From Falsihalocynthiibacter halioticoli (lineage in GTDB: Bacteria; Pseudomonadota; Alphaproteobacteria; Rhodobacterales; Rhodobacteraceae), in NCBI RefSeq assembly GCF_025802015.1, contig NZ_JAOYFC010000001.1:868001-932000 (forward strand): a stretch of DNA of 64,000 nt, written 5' to 3'. Shown one piece after another: positions 43,241 to 50,313 of this stretch. Within the stretch, counting starts at the first letter, position 1; each line of letters begins with the position of its first letter. Under the pieces are notes generated by a model. The model ran no database searches, was not told the DNA's origin, and was given only the letters and a program-made list of their open reading frames with translations. Position numbers and translations under genes: made by a program.

Positions 43241-43534
43241 TTATGCAGGAAGGTCGCGATCAAGCGCTTCGAGGGAGCCCATGCGGCCGCCTTCTACTTC
43301 CATTGTTGTGCATGTACCAGCAGCAACGAGTTTCCATGCGTTGCCTTGGTAATCGACAGTGGATGTGCCTGCACATGTTGTGCCTGGGCCAGCGGCACAG
43401 TCGTTTTCACCTGCGAGGGAGACACCGAAGCATTTTTCTTTTTCGCCATCCGCGGCGGCGGGGCCTGTTGTGTGGGCCGCAAGAGCAGCAGCGACAGCAC
43501 CAGCAACGGCAAGATTTTTCACAGTGTTGGACAT
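43241..43534 (-). CDS. bufA: Bufferin-type precursor peptide BufA (DUF2282)
   Basis: A 97-residue exported peptide. The signal region is LAVAGAVAAALAAHTTGPAAA with cleavage expected before Asp29. The mature part has the DUF2282 pattern with four cysteines at 35, 46, 54 and 75 (EKCFGVSLAGENDC, CAGTSTVDYQGNAWKLV, GTC). In bufferins the middle cysteines become thiooxazoles and the product binds copper in the periplasm; here this is inferred. The gene leads the bufA-bufB-bufC-doxX operon. AAGGAAATATCCCG precedes the ATG. Confidence 0.92.
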   Translation of the reverse strand: MSNTVKNLAVAGAVAAALAAHTTGPAAADGEKEKCFGVSLAGENDCAAGPGTTCAGTSTVDYQGNAWKLVAAGTCTTMEVEGGRMGSLEALDRDLPA

Positions 43535-43605
43535 CGGGATATTTCCTTTTTTTCAATAAAAGACTGTCACGCCAAAAGCGCGATGTCCAAACTCTAGGCG
43601 AGGGG

Positions 43606-43636
43606 GGCGTTAACAGGCCACTCACATCGGCGTTAA
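43606..43636 (-). promoter_or_regulatory. Direct repeat upstream of bufA
   Basis: TTAACGCC occurs twice on the bufA strand, 23 bases apart start to start (43606-43613 and 43629-43636), 72-102 bases before the bufA start codon. The spacing of about two helical turns fits a dimeric activator or repressor site; the regulator is unknown. Confidence 0.4.
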
Positions 43637-43762
43637 TCACGGGCGCGTTAGGGAATGGGATCGTTTGTTAGCAAATGTGTCAGGCGCGGTTGAGAAGGAT
43701 TCCGTCAGAAATGCTATTAAAAACAACGTTTCTGGCGCGTGGCCGCGGCTTGGGGCGGTTTG

Positions 43763-43808
43763 AATTGTTACTGTTCCAAATGCATTCTGCACACAGATTG
43801 TAACAATT
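43763..43808. promoter_or_regulatory. Perfect inverted repeat between thrS and bufA
   Basis: AATTGTTAC (43763-43771) and GTAACAATT (43800-43808) are exact reverse complements separated by 28 bases. The spacer is too long for a simple operator but suits two half-sites or two divergent promoter elements. It lies about 230 bp upstream of bufA. Confidence 0.4.
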
Positions 43809-43863
43809 AAACGCAACAGTTCACAAATTCCGTCGCAAGTTTTTTGCAATTATTTCAAAAATG

Positions 43864-43893
43864 AAAAGGGGCGCGCAATCAATTGCACGCCCC
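43864..43893 (-). terminator. thrS terminator
   Basis: Read leftward, GGGGCGTGCAAT (43893-43882) pairs with ATTGCGCGCCCC (43879-43868) with one G-U position and a 2-nt loop, followed by four T. It lies about 20 bases past the thrS stop and separates thrS from the bufferin operon. Confidence 0.88.
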
Positions 43894-43914
43894 ATTTATA
43901 GATTTCTGCGGAAT

Positions 43915-45867
43915 TCAGGAGTCGCGCAGGTCTGGTGGCGTTGCGTCGAGCGCCAGTTCTTCTTTGATCTCGTCAAATGGCACAACCGTTGTCCGCTTCT
44001 CTCCGAGACGTCGGAGGGTGACGGTCCGGTCTTCAACTTCCTTCATGCCAACCGCAAGGATGACTGGAACTTTACCAAGGCTATGTTCACGAACCTTGTA
44101 GTTGATCTTCTCGTTGCGGATATCGGCTTCGGCGCGCACACCCAGACGGCGTAGGTCGGCGACAACTTCGTCGACGAAATCATTGGCGTCTGACACAATC
44201 GATGCCACCACAACCTGACGCGGCGCGAGCCAGAACGGCAGCTTGCCTGCGTGCTCTTCGATCAGAATGCCGATGAACCGTTCGAAGCTGCCCAAAGTTG
44301 CGCGGTGCAGCATGACGGGTGTGTGCTTTTCGCCATCTTCGCCAATGTAGGTTGCACCAAGGCGTTCGGGGATGATGAAATCTACCTGCAGGGTTCCGCA
44401 CTGCCAATCGCGTCCGATTGCGTCGGTCAGCACAAACTCCAGTTTCGGGCCATAGAATGCGCCTTCACCAGGGTTGAGGTCATATTCACAGCCCGCCGCG
44501 TCACAGGCTTCTTTTAGCAAGCGGTCGGCCTTGTCCCACTGTGAATCTGTTCCAGCGCGGGTTTCAGGGCGGTCCGAGAATTTAACCTTGAAACTTTCGA
44601 ACCCAAGATCACGATAGATATTGGCCAAGAAGGTCAGGAACCGCTTGGTTTCGGCTTCGATTTGGTTCTCGGTGCAGAAGATATGCGCGTCGTCCTGAGT
44701 AAACCCACGAACCCGCATGATGCCATGCAGGGCTCCAGAGGGCTCATACCGGTTGCACGACCCGAATTCCGCCATGCGCAGCGGCAAGTCGCGATAGGAT
44801 TTCAGGCCCTGCTTGAAAATTTCAACATGGCAAGGGCAGTTCATCGGTTTAAGCGCGTTAACGGCCTTTTCCCGAGCGTGCTCTTCGTCAACTTCGACGA
44901 TGAACATGTTTTCTTGGTATTTTTCCCAGTGGCCGGATGCTTCCCAAAGCTTGCGGTCGACAACCTGCGGCGTGTTCACTTCAACATAGCCGCCGCGCTT
45001 TTGCTGGCGACGCATGTAATCTTGAAGCTGGGTGTAAATTGTCCAGCCGTTTGGATGCCAGAAGATCTGTCCGGGGGCTTCTTCCTGCATGTGGAAAAGG
45101 TCCATCTCGCGGCCAAGTTTTCGGTGGTCGCGTTTAGCGGCTTCTTCGAGCATGTGGAGGTGCTTCTTCAGGCCGTCTTTGTTTTGGAAGGCCACACCGT
45201 AAATCCGCTGGAGCATCGCGCGGTCACTATCGCCGCGCCAATAGGCACCCGCAATTGACATCAGCTTGAATGCATCGCCCGGAACTTGGCCGGTGTGCTG
45301 CAAATGCGGTCCACGGCACAAATCTTGCCAGTCGCCGTGCCAGTACATGCGCAGCGGCTCGTCACCTGGAATGGATTCGATGAGCTCGACTTTATAGGGC
45401 TCATTGTTGGCCTCATAGAACGCCACCGCGCGGTCACGTTCCCAGATTTCGGTGGTCACGGGCTCGCGCTTGTTGATGATCTCTTTCATCTTCTTCTCGA
45501 TGACCTCTAGGTCTTCGGGAGTGAAAGGTTCTTTGCGGTCAAAATCGTAGTACCAGCCGTTTTTGATCACGGGGCCGATTGTGACTTTTACATCGGGCCA
45601 AATTTCCTGCACGGCGCGGGCCATGATGTGCGCGCAATCGTGGCGGATAAGCTCGAGCGCCTGATCCGCGTCTTTCATCGTATGGAGCGCGATGGACGAG
45701 TCTTCGGTGATTGGCCACTGAAGATCCCAATGCGCGCCGTTAACGGTTGCGGAGATTGCCTTTTTGGCAAGCGAATTAGAAATGCTCGCAGCAACTTCAG
45801 CAGGGGTTACGCCTGCGTCGTATTCACGGATATTGCCATCGGGAAGGGTGAGTGCGATCTGGGCCAT
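43915..45867 (-). CDS. thrS: Threonyl-tRNA synthetase
   Basis: A 650-residue class II synthetase with all domains. An N-terminal TGS domain (residues 1-62) is followed by the editing domain (about 65-230, with the HDCAHIMARAVQEIWP zinc-site region), the catalytic core with MNCPCHVEIFKQG and RYEPSGALHGIMRVRGFTQDDAHIF, and the anticodon domain near the C-terminus. It charges tRNA-Thr. GAGGAGG precedes the ATG. Two copies of GTTTGGCGCC lie in the upstream 60 bases. Confidence 0.96.
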   Translation of the reverse strand: MAQIALTLPDGNIREYDAGVTPAEVAASISNSLAKKAISATVNGAHWDLQWPITEDSSIALHTMKDADQALELIRHDCAHIMARAVQEIWPDVKVTIGPVIKNGWYYDFDRKEPFTPEDLEVIEKKMKEIINKREPVTTEIWERDRAVAFYEANNEPYKVELIESIPGDEPLRMYWHGDWQDLCRGPHLQHTGQVPGDAFKLMSIAGAYWRGDSDRAMLQRIYGVAFQNKDGLKKHLHMLEEAAKRDHRKLGREMDLFHMQEEAPGQIFWHPNGWTIYTQLQDYMRRQQKRGGYVEVNTPQVVDRKLWEASGHWEKYQENMFIVEVDEEHAREKAVNALKPMNCPCHVEIFKQGLKSYRDLPLRMAEFGSCNRYEPSGALHGIMRVRGFTQDDAHIFCTENQIEAETKRFLTFLANIYRDLGFESFKVKFSDRPETRAGTDSQWDKADRLLKEACDAAGCEYDLNPGEGAFYGPKLEFVLTDAIGRDWQCGTLQVDFIIPERLGATYIGEDGEKHTPVMLHRATLGSFERFIGILIEEHAGKLPFWLAPRQVVVASIVSDANDFVDEVVADLRRLGVRAEADIRNEKINYKVREHSLGKVPVILAVGMKEVEDRTVTLRRLGEKRTTVVPFDEIKEELALDATPPDLRDS

Positions 45868-45883
45868 GAGAGCCTCCTCGTCA

Positions 45884-45928
45884 GTTTGGCGCCTACGAAA
45901 CGCCCGGTTGCGGGTTTGGTTTGGCGCC
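45884..45928. repeat. Direct repeat in the thrS leader region
   Basis: GTTTGGCGCC at 45884-45893 and again at 45919-45928 (35 bases apart), within 20-60 bases upstream of the thrS start. Between them lies a short hairpin-prone GC stretch. It could be a leader structure or operator; no known T-box or thr attenuator is visible. Confidence 0.45.
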
Positions 45929-46064
45929 TTTTGCCGCGCGCAGAAGGCAAAGTCAACGGCCAGTGGGCGGGTTCATGGAAATTCGCAAGACCGGCGCAAG
46001 GTTGCGCTTGAAACGGGCGGGGGAAGTGGCCACCATCACAAGAAACAACCACCCAGAGGATACC

Positions 46065-46826
46065 ATGAGCACACCGAATTTCTTGAAGACCTCAACTGGC
46101 CGAAGCATTGCATATCACAAAACAGAGGGCGAGGGGCCCGGGGTCGTGTTTCTTGGCGGCTTCAAGTCTGACATGCAGGGGACCAAAGCCGTCTACCTTG
46201 AGGAATGGGCCAAGACGAACGGGCGCGCGTTTCTTAGGTTTGATTATTCGGGGCATGGTGAAAGCTCTGGTGAATTTACCGACGGCGCGATTGGCGAGTG
46301 GGCTGCCGATGCAATGGAAGCGATTGAAGAACTGACCGAAGGGCCGCAGGTTTTGGTGGGCTCGTCGATGGGGGGCTGGATATCGCTGCTCGTAGCGCGG
46401 AACATGCCAGAAAAACTCGCAGGCTTGGTCGGGATCGCTGCGGCTCCTGATTTCACCGAGGACGGCTTTTGGAATGGTTTCACTGACGCGCAGAAAGAAG
46501 AGCTTGCGCGTGACGGGCAGGTTGCCTTGCCGAGTGACTATGATGATGGCCCCTATATCATCACTGAAAAACTGATCGCAGAAGGGCGCGATCAGCTTGT
46601 GCTGCGCTCACCACTTTCCTTGCCATTTCCGGTTCGGTTTTTACAAGGGACCGCTGATGAGGATGTCTCGGTCGCGACGGCTGTGCAATTGTTAGAGCAC
46701 GCCGAGGGGGATGACATGCGCCTGACATTGGTTAAGGGGGCGGATCATAGATTTTCAACACCGGAATGTTTGAATTTGATAAGCAAAACCGTTGAAAAAG
46801 TGCTCGCTCGGGCGAAAAATGTTTAA
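46065..46826 (+). CDS. Alpha/beta hydrolase (ABHD10-like)
   Basis: A 253-residue alpha/beta hydrolase. The nucleophile elbow is GSSMGGW (Ser at about residue 99), VVFLGGFKSDMQGTKA supplies the oxyanion region, and the catalytic His is in GADHRFSTPE. The sequence pattern resembles the mycophenolic glucuronidase/ABHD10 type, but the substrate is not predictable. ATG 46065 follows AGAGGA; upstream in-frame starts (45921, 45975) lack a ribosome-binding site. It is divergent from thrS and heads a run of four co-directional genes. Confidence 0.85.
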   Translation: MSTPNFLKTSTGRSIAYHKTEGEGPGVVFLGGFKSDMQGTKAVYLEEWAKTNGRAFLRFDYSGHGESSGEFTDGAIGEWAADAMEAIEELTEGPQVLVGSSMGGWISLLVARNMPEKLAGLVGIAAAPDFTEDGFWNGFTDAQKEELARDGQVALPSDYDDGPYIITEKLIAEGRDQLVLRSPLSLPFPVRFLQGTADEDVSVATAVQLLEHAEGDDMRLTLVKGADHRFSTPECLNLISKTVEKVLARAKNV

Positions 46827-46864
46827 AATTTGCAAGTCCGTTTCAGAGCAAAGGAGAGTGTTGA

Positions 46865-47794
46865 TTGAGCAAAACTCCAGCGTTTGAACCCGTTGACCTC
46901 GCGGTTTCCTTCGACGAAACCGAGCTACACAATGGTGTTGAGCCGTATCTCGCACGCACTGAAGGCGCGGTTGATGGAGTGTTGGACGGCATTCGAAAAC
47001 GCGTGGTCTGGGCAGGCGCGGCAGAGACTAAAACACCGGTTTCTGTGGTCTATATTCACGGGTTCTCGGCGACATCAGAAGAGATCCGTCCGGTCCCTGA
47101 TAGAGTCGCGGAGGAACTGGGTGCGAACCTATATTTCACGCGGCTCAAAGGTCATGGACAGGGTGGCCCCGCGATGAGCACAGCTGCGGCGCGAGATTGG
47201 GTTCACGATACAGCCGAGGCGATGGCGATCGGGCGGGCCATTGGAGAGCGGGTGCTGGTCATTTCTGTATCAACGGGCGGTACGCTTTCGGCCGTTGCGG
47301 CGGCGGATACAAAGATGTCAGAGCGGGTTGCTGGAATGGCATTTGTGGCGCCGAATTTCGGGGTGAAACACCCCGTTGCCGCACTGCTGACTTGGCCGTG
47401 GTCGCGGATTTGGGGGCCGAGATTGTTTGGGAAGACAACCGGCTTCATCCCTGCAAACGAGGGTCACGAAACCTATTGGACCGCGCAATACGACAGCGTG
47501 GCGGTCCTGCCGATGTTGGCGCTTGTACGCAGTGTTTCGAAGCTTGATTTTGCGTCTATCCGTATTCCTGCGCTATTCTATTTTTCGCCTGACGACCGGA
47601 TTGTTCGCCCCAAACGAACAGAGCGCGTTGCGGGGTTGTGGGGTGGCAAAAAGACGGTCGAACGGATCAGTGGCAGCACCGTTGATGATCCGGATAACCA
47701 TGTCATTGCGGGCGATATTATGAGCCCGTCAAACACTGAGCATTGCATTAAGTCCATTTTGAAATGGGCGAAAACTCTTGATTTGAAAAGGTGA
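46865..47794 (+). CDS. Alpha/beta hydrolase, carboxylesterase-like, TTG start
   Basis: A 309-residue hydrolase. VVYIHGFSATSEEIRPVPD gives the oxyanion loop, and the nucleophile elbow is VISVSTGGTL, in which Ser replaces the first Gly of GXSXG. The catalytic His is probably in DPDNHVIAGD. The start is TTG at 46865, supported by AAGGAG at 46851-46856 eight bases upstream. It lies 38 bp behind another alpha/beta hydrolase and before a VOC gene, likely co-transcribed. Substrate unknown. Confidence 0.82.
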   Translation: MSKTPAFEPVDLAVSFDETELHNGVEPYLARTEGAVDGVLDGIRKRVVWAGAAETKTPVSVVYIHGFSATSEEIRPVPDRVAEELGANLYFTRLKGHGQGGPAMSTAAARDWVHDTAEAMAIGRAIGERVLVISVSTGGTLSAVAAADTKMSERVAGMAFVAPNFGVKHPVAALLTWPWSRIWGPRLFGKTTGFIPANEGHETYWTAQYDSVAVLPMLALVRSVSKLDFASIRIPALFYFSPDDRIVRPKRTERVAGLWGGKKTVERISGSTVDDPDNHVIAGDIMSPSNTEHCIKSILKWAKTLDLKR

Positions 47795-47797
47795 ATT

Positions 47798-48229
47798 ATG
47801 GACCAACGCATTAGCTTGATTACGCTTGCTGTGAATGACGTGGCGACTTCGGCGGCGTTCTACGAAGGGATAGGCTGGCAGCGCGTCGAAACAGAGGACG
47901 GCGTGGTTGCGTTCGATCTGATCGGGCAGACGCTCGGCCTTTATCCGCGAGAGATGTTGGCCAAGGACCTAGGGATGGAAGCCCATGAAATCGGCGGGTT
48001 TTCAGGTGTTACGCTTGGCTACAATGTGCGCGAGAAAGATGAGGTTGCGCCGCTGCTTGAGCGGGCCAAGGCCAGCGGGGGGCGTATTGTTAAGCCCGCG
48101 CAGGATGTGTTTTGGGGCGGTCATCACGGCTATTTCGCCGATCCTGACGGGCATATTTGGGAAGTCGCCCACAACCCGTTTTCGCCGCTTGGCAAAGACG
48201 GCGCGTTCCAGTGGAACGGGGCAGGGTAA
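47798..48229 (+). CDS. VOC-family protein
   Basis: A 143-residue protein with the two-repeat VOC fold. It opens with RISLITLAVNDVATSAAFYEGIGW and ends with the WGGHHGYFADPDGHIWEVAHNPF segment seen in glyoxalase/bleomycin-resistance-like proteins. It starts three bases after the hydrolase stop, and its own stop overlaps the next gene (TAATG), so these genes form an operon. Function unknown. Confidence 0.85.
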   Translation: MDQRISLITLAVNDVATSAAFYEGIGWQRVETEDGVVAFDLIGQTLGLYPREMLAKDLGMEAHEIGGFSGVTLGYNVREKDEVAPLLERAKASGGRIVKPAQDVFWGGHHGYFADPDGHIWEVAHNPFSPLGKDGAFQWNGAG

Positions 48230-48864
48230 TGCGCAAACCGGCCAGCATGCGCGGGCTTGAAACTCTCGGGCGTGTTCGGCTGTCCAAATATTTTTATATG
48301 CGTGATTTCCTGATGTCAGAGATCGGGATAATCCACGGCATACCTAATATTCCAGACCATCCCGTTCTGGCGATCGAGGCTGGATCAAACCTGTGCCAAA
48401 ACCTGCTTGATCCGCTTCAGGAAACATTCGGTGCGGTGGCTGTTCGTTCAGGCTATCGGGCGCCGGCGCTCAATGAATTTGGTAATCGCAACGGGTTAAA
48501 CTGCGCATCAAACGAGGCGGATCAGGGCGGGCATATCTGGGATTGTCGCGATGGGCGCGGCGCTCTTGGGGCGTGCGCGAGCATAGTTATCCCATGGTTC
48601 GCCGACAGGTACGAGGCGGGGCGGCACTGGCACGATCTTGCGTGGTGGATCCACGACCATCTTCCGTACTCTGAGCTTCGGTTTTTCCCAAATCTGTGTG
48701 CGTTCAACCTGCACTGGAGCGAGATGCCCAAACGTGAAATTCGTGGTTGGATTGGTGGAAACTCTGTGCTGCTACGCCAAGGCGAGGAGCCAGCCGAGCC
48801 CGCCGAAACCCGCGCAAAACGTTACGCGGATTTTCCGGTGTTTCGAGGTTTGGATTTACCCTGA
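48229..48864 (+). CDS. Peptidase M15-like protein
   Basis: A 211-residue protein. VRSGYRAPALNEFGNRNG and HWHDLAWWIHDHLPYSELRFFPN resemble the M15A/M15_3 D-Ala-D-Ala carboxypeptidase-like domain, but the zinc ligands are not all obvious and no signal peptide is visible. The start ATG 48229 shares a base with the VOC stop; an in-frame upstream ATG lies inside the VOC gene. It ends inside the convergent phaZ tail (43-base overlap). Enzymatic activity is uncertain. Confidence 0.72.
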   Translation: MRKPASMRGLETLGRVRLSKYFYMRDFLMSEIGIIHGIPNIPDHPVLAIEAGSNLCQNLLDPLQETFGAVAVRSGYRAPALNEFGNRNGLNCASNEADQGGHIWDCRDGRGALGACASIVIPWFADRYEAGRHWHDLAWWIHDHLPYSELRFFPNLCAFNLHWSEMPKREIRGWIGGNSVLLRQGEEPAEPAETRAKRYADFPVFRGLDLP

Positions 48865-50210
48865 GATTTGGCTGTGGTTTTCGGCTTTGCCTTAGCCGGT
48901 GCCTTTTTCTCTGGTGCGAGTTCTGCTTTTATTGGCGTAACATTACTCTTGGCTTTCTCAGGAGCGGCTTTCTTTGGCTGCTCTGCGTTCGCGTCAATGA
49001 AGTCGAGCACCAAGGGGCGGATATTGTTACGCCAGCTTTTCCCAGCGAAAATTCCGTAGTGGCCAGCGCCTTGCTCAAGATGGCTTGCTTTTTTGCTGTC
49101 GGGCAGTCCGGTTAGCAAATCCAGCGCGGCCACACATTGGCCGGGTGCAGAGATATCATCCTTGGAGCCTTCAACGGTTTTAACCGCAACCGAGGTGATT
49201 GCCGAAATATCGACCTTTTTGCCATTCACAACAAATGCATTCCGCGCGATTTCGCCACCTTTGAAGATGCGCTCGACCGTGGAGAGATAAAACTCGGCGG
49301 TCATATCCATCACAGCAAGGTACTCGTCATAGAAGCGGTTGTGCGGATCATGGTCGGCGGCTTCGCCTTTGGTCACGCGCAGGATTTGATCCTGAAACGC
49401 TTTGGAGTGTCGCTCGCCGTTCATCGACATGAAGGATGCAAGCTGCAATAGGCCGGGGTACACCATGCGCCCGACGCCTTTGTATTTGAAGCCAACGCGT
49501 TGGATTGCGGTCTCTTCAAGTTGGCCCATTGTGATGCGGCGGCCAAAATCGGTAACGTCGGTTGCGGCAGCGTCCGGATCAATCGGTCCACCAATGAGCG
49601 TAAGTGTGCGAGGTTGTGCTTTCGGGTCCTCAGCGGCGAGATAGGCCGTTGCGGCCAAAGCAAGCGGGGCGGGTTGGCAAACGGCGATGACGTTGGTGTC
49701 TGGGCCGAGCTCGCGCATGAAATCGACCAGATAGAGCGTGTAATCCTCAATGTCGAACTTGCCTGCGGAAACCGGAATGTCGCGCGCGTTGTGCCAATCG
49801 GTGATGTAAACCTCTGCATCAGGCAGAAGCGAGGCTACGGTCGAGCGCAGCAGAGTTGCATAGTGGCCCGACATCGGAGCAACCAGCATGACCTTGCGCT
49901 TTTTCTCTGGGCGGCCTTGGACGTGGAAGCGGATCAGATCGCCAAACGGGCGCTCGACAACCGGCTCCACTGAAACGATATGGTCGCGGCCATCTTCTGA
50001 CGGGATCGAATGAATGCCCCAATCCGGTTTGGCGACCATGCGGGCGAAACTGCGTTCCGTAACTTCGCCCCACGCGGCGACCCATTGCACCATCGGGTTG
50101 GGCGATAGCGCTAACCCAGGGTAGGAAGCAAATGCCTTGGCAGACGCGCCGAGCCATTGGTTGGTGTTGCGCATCGTCTCCATCAGGTCGTAAGTGGCCA
50201 TATACCGCAT
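48822..50210 (-). CDS. phaZ: Intracellular polyhydroxyalkanoate depolymerase with basic C-terminal tail
   Basis: A 462-residue depolymerase of the intracellular PhaZ type. MRYMATYDLMETMRNTNQWL is the family start. The catalytic cysteine is probably Cys178 in NVIAVCQPAPLALAA, and the His lies near the end in EQGAGHYGIFAGKSW. From about residue 405 the protein has a Lys/Ala/Pro-rich, histone-H1-like tail (KAPAKAKPKTTAKSQGKSKP). It mobilises stored PHA. ATG 50210 follows AAGGA; GTG 50225 is an alternative. Divergent from phaC. Confidence 0.93.
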   Translation of the reverse strand: MRYMATYDLMETMRNTNQWLGASAKAFASYPGLALSPNPMVQWVAAWGEVTERSFARMVAKPDWGIHSIPSEDGRDHIVSVEPVVERPFGDLIRFHVQGRPEKKRKVMLVAPMSGHYATLLRSTVASLLPDAEVYITDWHNARDIPVSAGKFDIEDYTLYLVDFMRELGPDTNVIAVCQPAPLALAATAYLAAEDPKAQPRTLTLIGGPIDPDAAATDVTDFGRRITMGQLEETAIQRVGFKYKGVGRMVYPGLLQLASFMSMNGERHSKAFQDQILRVTKGEAADHDPHNRFYDEYLAVMDMTAEFYLSTVERIFKGGEIARNAFVVNGKKVDISAITSVAVKTVEGSKDDISAPGQCVAALDLLTGLPDSKKASHLEQGAGHYGIFAGKSWRNNIRPLVLDFIDANAEQPKKAAPEKAKSNVTPIKAELAPEKKAPAKAKPKTTAKSQGKSKPRNTGKSA

Positions 50211-50277
50211 GTTTCGATCCTTCACAGGCGGGATTATCCCCGCTAACTTGATTACAGACGTTGAGAAATCTGTTATG

Positions 50278-50289
50278 CTGCACTTGCAG
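50278..50289. promoter_or_regulatory. PhaR-type CTGC-N4-GCAG site upstream of phaC
   Basis: CTGC-ACTT-GCAG, 24 bases before the phaC start and in the divergent phaZ/phaC region. Related elements lie before phaP and phaR. PhaR of Paracoccus and Rhodobacter is reported to recognise TGC-rich CTGC-N3-GCAG-like sites; binding here is inferred. Confidence 0.6.
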
Positions 50290-50313
50290 AAAGATTAGGG
50301 TAGAAAGTTTTCA

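Larger units (their letters stand above)
43535..43914. other. 380-bp intergenic region upstream of bufA with paired repeats
   Basis: No credible gene. It holds the bufA leader and promoter and the thrS terminator. A direct repeat of TTAACGCC (leftward strand) lies at 43606-43613 and 43629-43636. A perfect 9-bp inverted repeat, AATTGTTAC at 43763-43771 with GTAACAATT at 43800-43808, flanks a 28-bp spacer. The region from 43780 to 43866 is AT-rich. A 70-residue leftward frame at 43637-43849 has no coding support. Confidence 0.7.

Noticed and set aside
43637..43849. 70-codon leftward frame upstream of bufA
   Set aside because: No ribosome-binding site and no protein-like features; it lies within the repeat-bearing regulatory region.
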